From the NCBI GenBank assembly GCA_902803015.1, contig CADCOL010000098.1, positions 1 through 6,641 of the forward strand: 6,641 nt of DNA, read 5' to 3'. The position numbers and the translations under genes are program-made. This stretch comes from an uncultured Lachnospiraceae bacterium. Its GTDB lineage: Bacteria; Bacillota; Clostridia; Lachnospirales; Lachnospiraceae. Shown one piece after another: positions 5,678 through 6,641 of this stretch; the stretch's first letter is position 1; every line of letters begins with the position of its first letter. Under the pieces are notes generated by a model. It did not search any database. It was not told where the DNA came from and saw nothing but the letters and a program-made list of their open reading frames with translations.

Positions 5678-6641
5678 TTAGAATAATCCGGTAATCTTTC
5701 CTTCTTCGTTTACATCAATACCGAGTGCTGCGGGAACTTTGGGAAGTCCCGGCATTGTCATAATCTGACCGGTAATCGCAACGACGAATCCTGCACCTGC
5801 GGATACATATACTTCACGAACCTCAATATTGTAATTGGTCGGTCTGCCGAGCAATGCAGGATTGTCGGATAAGGAGTATTGTGTCTTTGCAATACAAATC
5901 GGGAAATTGCCGAATCCCAGATCTTCAAGTTTCTTAAGCTGTGTCTTTGCAGCTGCGGAATAGTTTACACCGTCCGCACCGTATATTTCCTTTGCGATGG
6001 TTTCGATCTTTTCGGTGAGGGAAAGATCATCGGTATAAATCGAATGATAATTGCTTTCCTTGGTCTCCAGGGTATTGAGAACTGCCTTTGCAAGTTCGAT
6101 TCCGCCTTCGCCGCCCTTTTCCCAAACTTCGGAAAGTGCAAAATCGCATCCTCTCTCTTCACAGAACTGCTTTACATATGCGGTTTCTGCAGGAGTATCG
6201 GTTACGAAGGAGTTTAAGGTAACTACTACGGGAACGCCGTATTTCTGGAGGTTCTCGATATGCTTCTCCAGGTTTACGATACCCTTCTTTAATGCCTCGA
6301 GATTCTCGGGAACAAGGTCCGTTTTGGCAACTCCACCATTATACTTTAAGGCTCTGATGGTTGCAACAAGCACGATTGCGTCGGGTTTTAAGCCTGCCAT
6401 GCGGCACTTGATATCAAGGAATTTCTCTGCACCGAGGTCAGCGCCGAAGCCCGCCTCTGTGACGACGTAGTCTGCCATCTTCAGCGCGGTCTTCGTCGCG
6501 CGGATGGAGTTGCAGCCGTGCGCGATGTTCGCGAACGGTCCGCCATGGACGAATGCCGGCGTGTGGCCGATCGACTGCATGAGGTTCGGGCGGATCGCCT
6601 GGACCATGAGCGAAGCCATGGCGCCGACCGCGCCGAGCTGC
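5678..6641 (-). CDS. fhs: Formate-tetrahydrofolate ligase, C-terminal part (5' end outside window)
   Basis: The enzyme joins formate to THF with ATP, giving 10-formyl-THF in the cytoplasm. The visible 320 codons are the C-terminal portion of a protein usually about 556 residues long; the N-terminal ATP-binding P-loop region is beyond base 6641. Conserved segments seen are [14 protein letters not shown] (bases 6506-6547), [40 protein letters not shown] and the C-terminal [11 protein letters not shown]...ITGLF. The coding sequence ends in tandem TAA TAA. The frame continues upstream of the first in-window Met (6617-6619) as QLGAVGA, so that Met is internal. Bases beyond about 6440 are strongly G+C-rich with a codon choice unlike the rest of the gene, while the protein sequence stays in family across the join. 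That points to a recombinant or chimeric gene. Confidence 0.97.
   Translation of the reverse strand, partial: QLGAVGAMASLMVQAIRPNLMQSIGHTPAFVHGGPFANIAHGCNSIRATKTALKMADYVVTEAGFGADLGAEKFLDIKCRMAGLKPDAIVLVATIRALKYNGGVAKTDLVPENLEALKKGIVNLEKHIENLQKYGVPVVVTLNSFVTDTPAETAYVKQFCEERGCDFALSEVWEKGGEGGIELAKAVLNTLETKESNYHSIYTDDLSLTEKIETIAKEIYGADGVNYSAAAKTQLKKLEDLGFGNFPICIAKTQYSLSDNPALLGRPTNYNIEVREVYVSAGAGFVVAITGQIMTMPGLPKVPAALGIDVNEEGKITGLF
6435..6641. other. High-G+C segment inside fhs (composition break near 6420-6445)
   Basis: By hand count, 6481-6641 is 110/161 G+C (68%), against 30/60 at 6361-6420, 28/60 at 6301-6360 and 22/60 at 6001-6060. In the fhs frame, 53 of the 59 codons at 6443-6619 end in G or C (90%), against 25 of the next 49 (51%). 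Leucine is CTC/CTG and arginine CGC on the rich side, while TTA, CTT and AGA appear on the other. The change occurs around the conserved GADLGAEKF motif. Confidence 0.85.

Noticed and set aside
5678..6619. A complete 313-residue fhs starting at the Met at 6619
   Set aside because: The frame stays open and matches the family upstream of that Met, and the family is about 556 residues long, so the gene is cut by the window edge and not truncated in nature.

Overview
The window reads as part of a chromosome from a Clostridia-type Firmicute, probably near Lachnospiraceae. The reasons are an NfnAB-type bifurcating oxidoreductase pair, strong AGGAG/GGAGG ribosome sites, mid-range base composition, and zinc-ribbon/TPR proteins of a kind common in that group. 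The placement is inference from gene content, not from a marker gene. Every gene I can support lies on the minus strand, so transcription runs from high to low coordinates. I see no tRNA, rRNA, CRISPR array, insertion sequence or phage gene.

In transcription order: (1) the C-terminal 320 codons of formate-tetrahydrofolate ligase (fhs, 6641-5678, start outside the window); (2) folD (5640-4795), methylene-THF dehydrogenase/methenyl-THF cyclohydrolase; (3) a 635-residue single-pass membrane protein of unknown role (4784-2877) with an N-terminal zinc ribbon, a long basic linker, TPR-like repeats and two chitobiase C-terminal-type repeats; (4) nfnA (2794-1907) and (5) nfnB (1907-528), overlapping by one base; (6) a zinc-ribbon protein with a Lys/Glu-rich repeated tail (418-1), whose 3' end is outside the window.

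fhs and folD catalyse three consecutive steps linking formate, ATP and THF to methylene-THF, with NADP(H) as the likely cofactor at the last step. NfnAB exchanges electrons between NADPH, NAD+ and ferredoxin, so the block joins one-carbon folate metabolism to pyridine-nucleotide and ferredoxin balance. No CO dehydrogenase/acetyl-CoA synthase gene is visible, so acetogenesis cannot be claimed. Gene 3 is tightly coupled to folD (10-base gap, ribosome site overlapping the folD stop). A hairpin followed by a TATAAT box separates gene 3 from nfnA, so nfnAB may have its own promoter.

The most striking anomaly is inside fhs. The last roughly 200 bases of the window are about 68% G+C with about 90% G/C at third codon positions, while the rest of the gene is near 45-50% G+C with about 51% at third positions. 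The reading frame and conserved protein sequence are intact across the change, so the gene is either a recombinant mosaic or an assembly chimera at a conserved motif. The other point of interest is the unassigned membrane protein with a 14-residue tandem repeat, placed between two metabolic modules.
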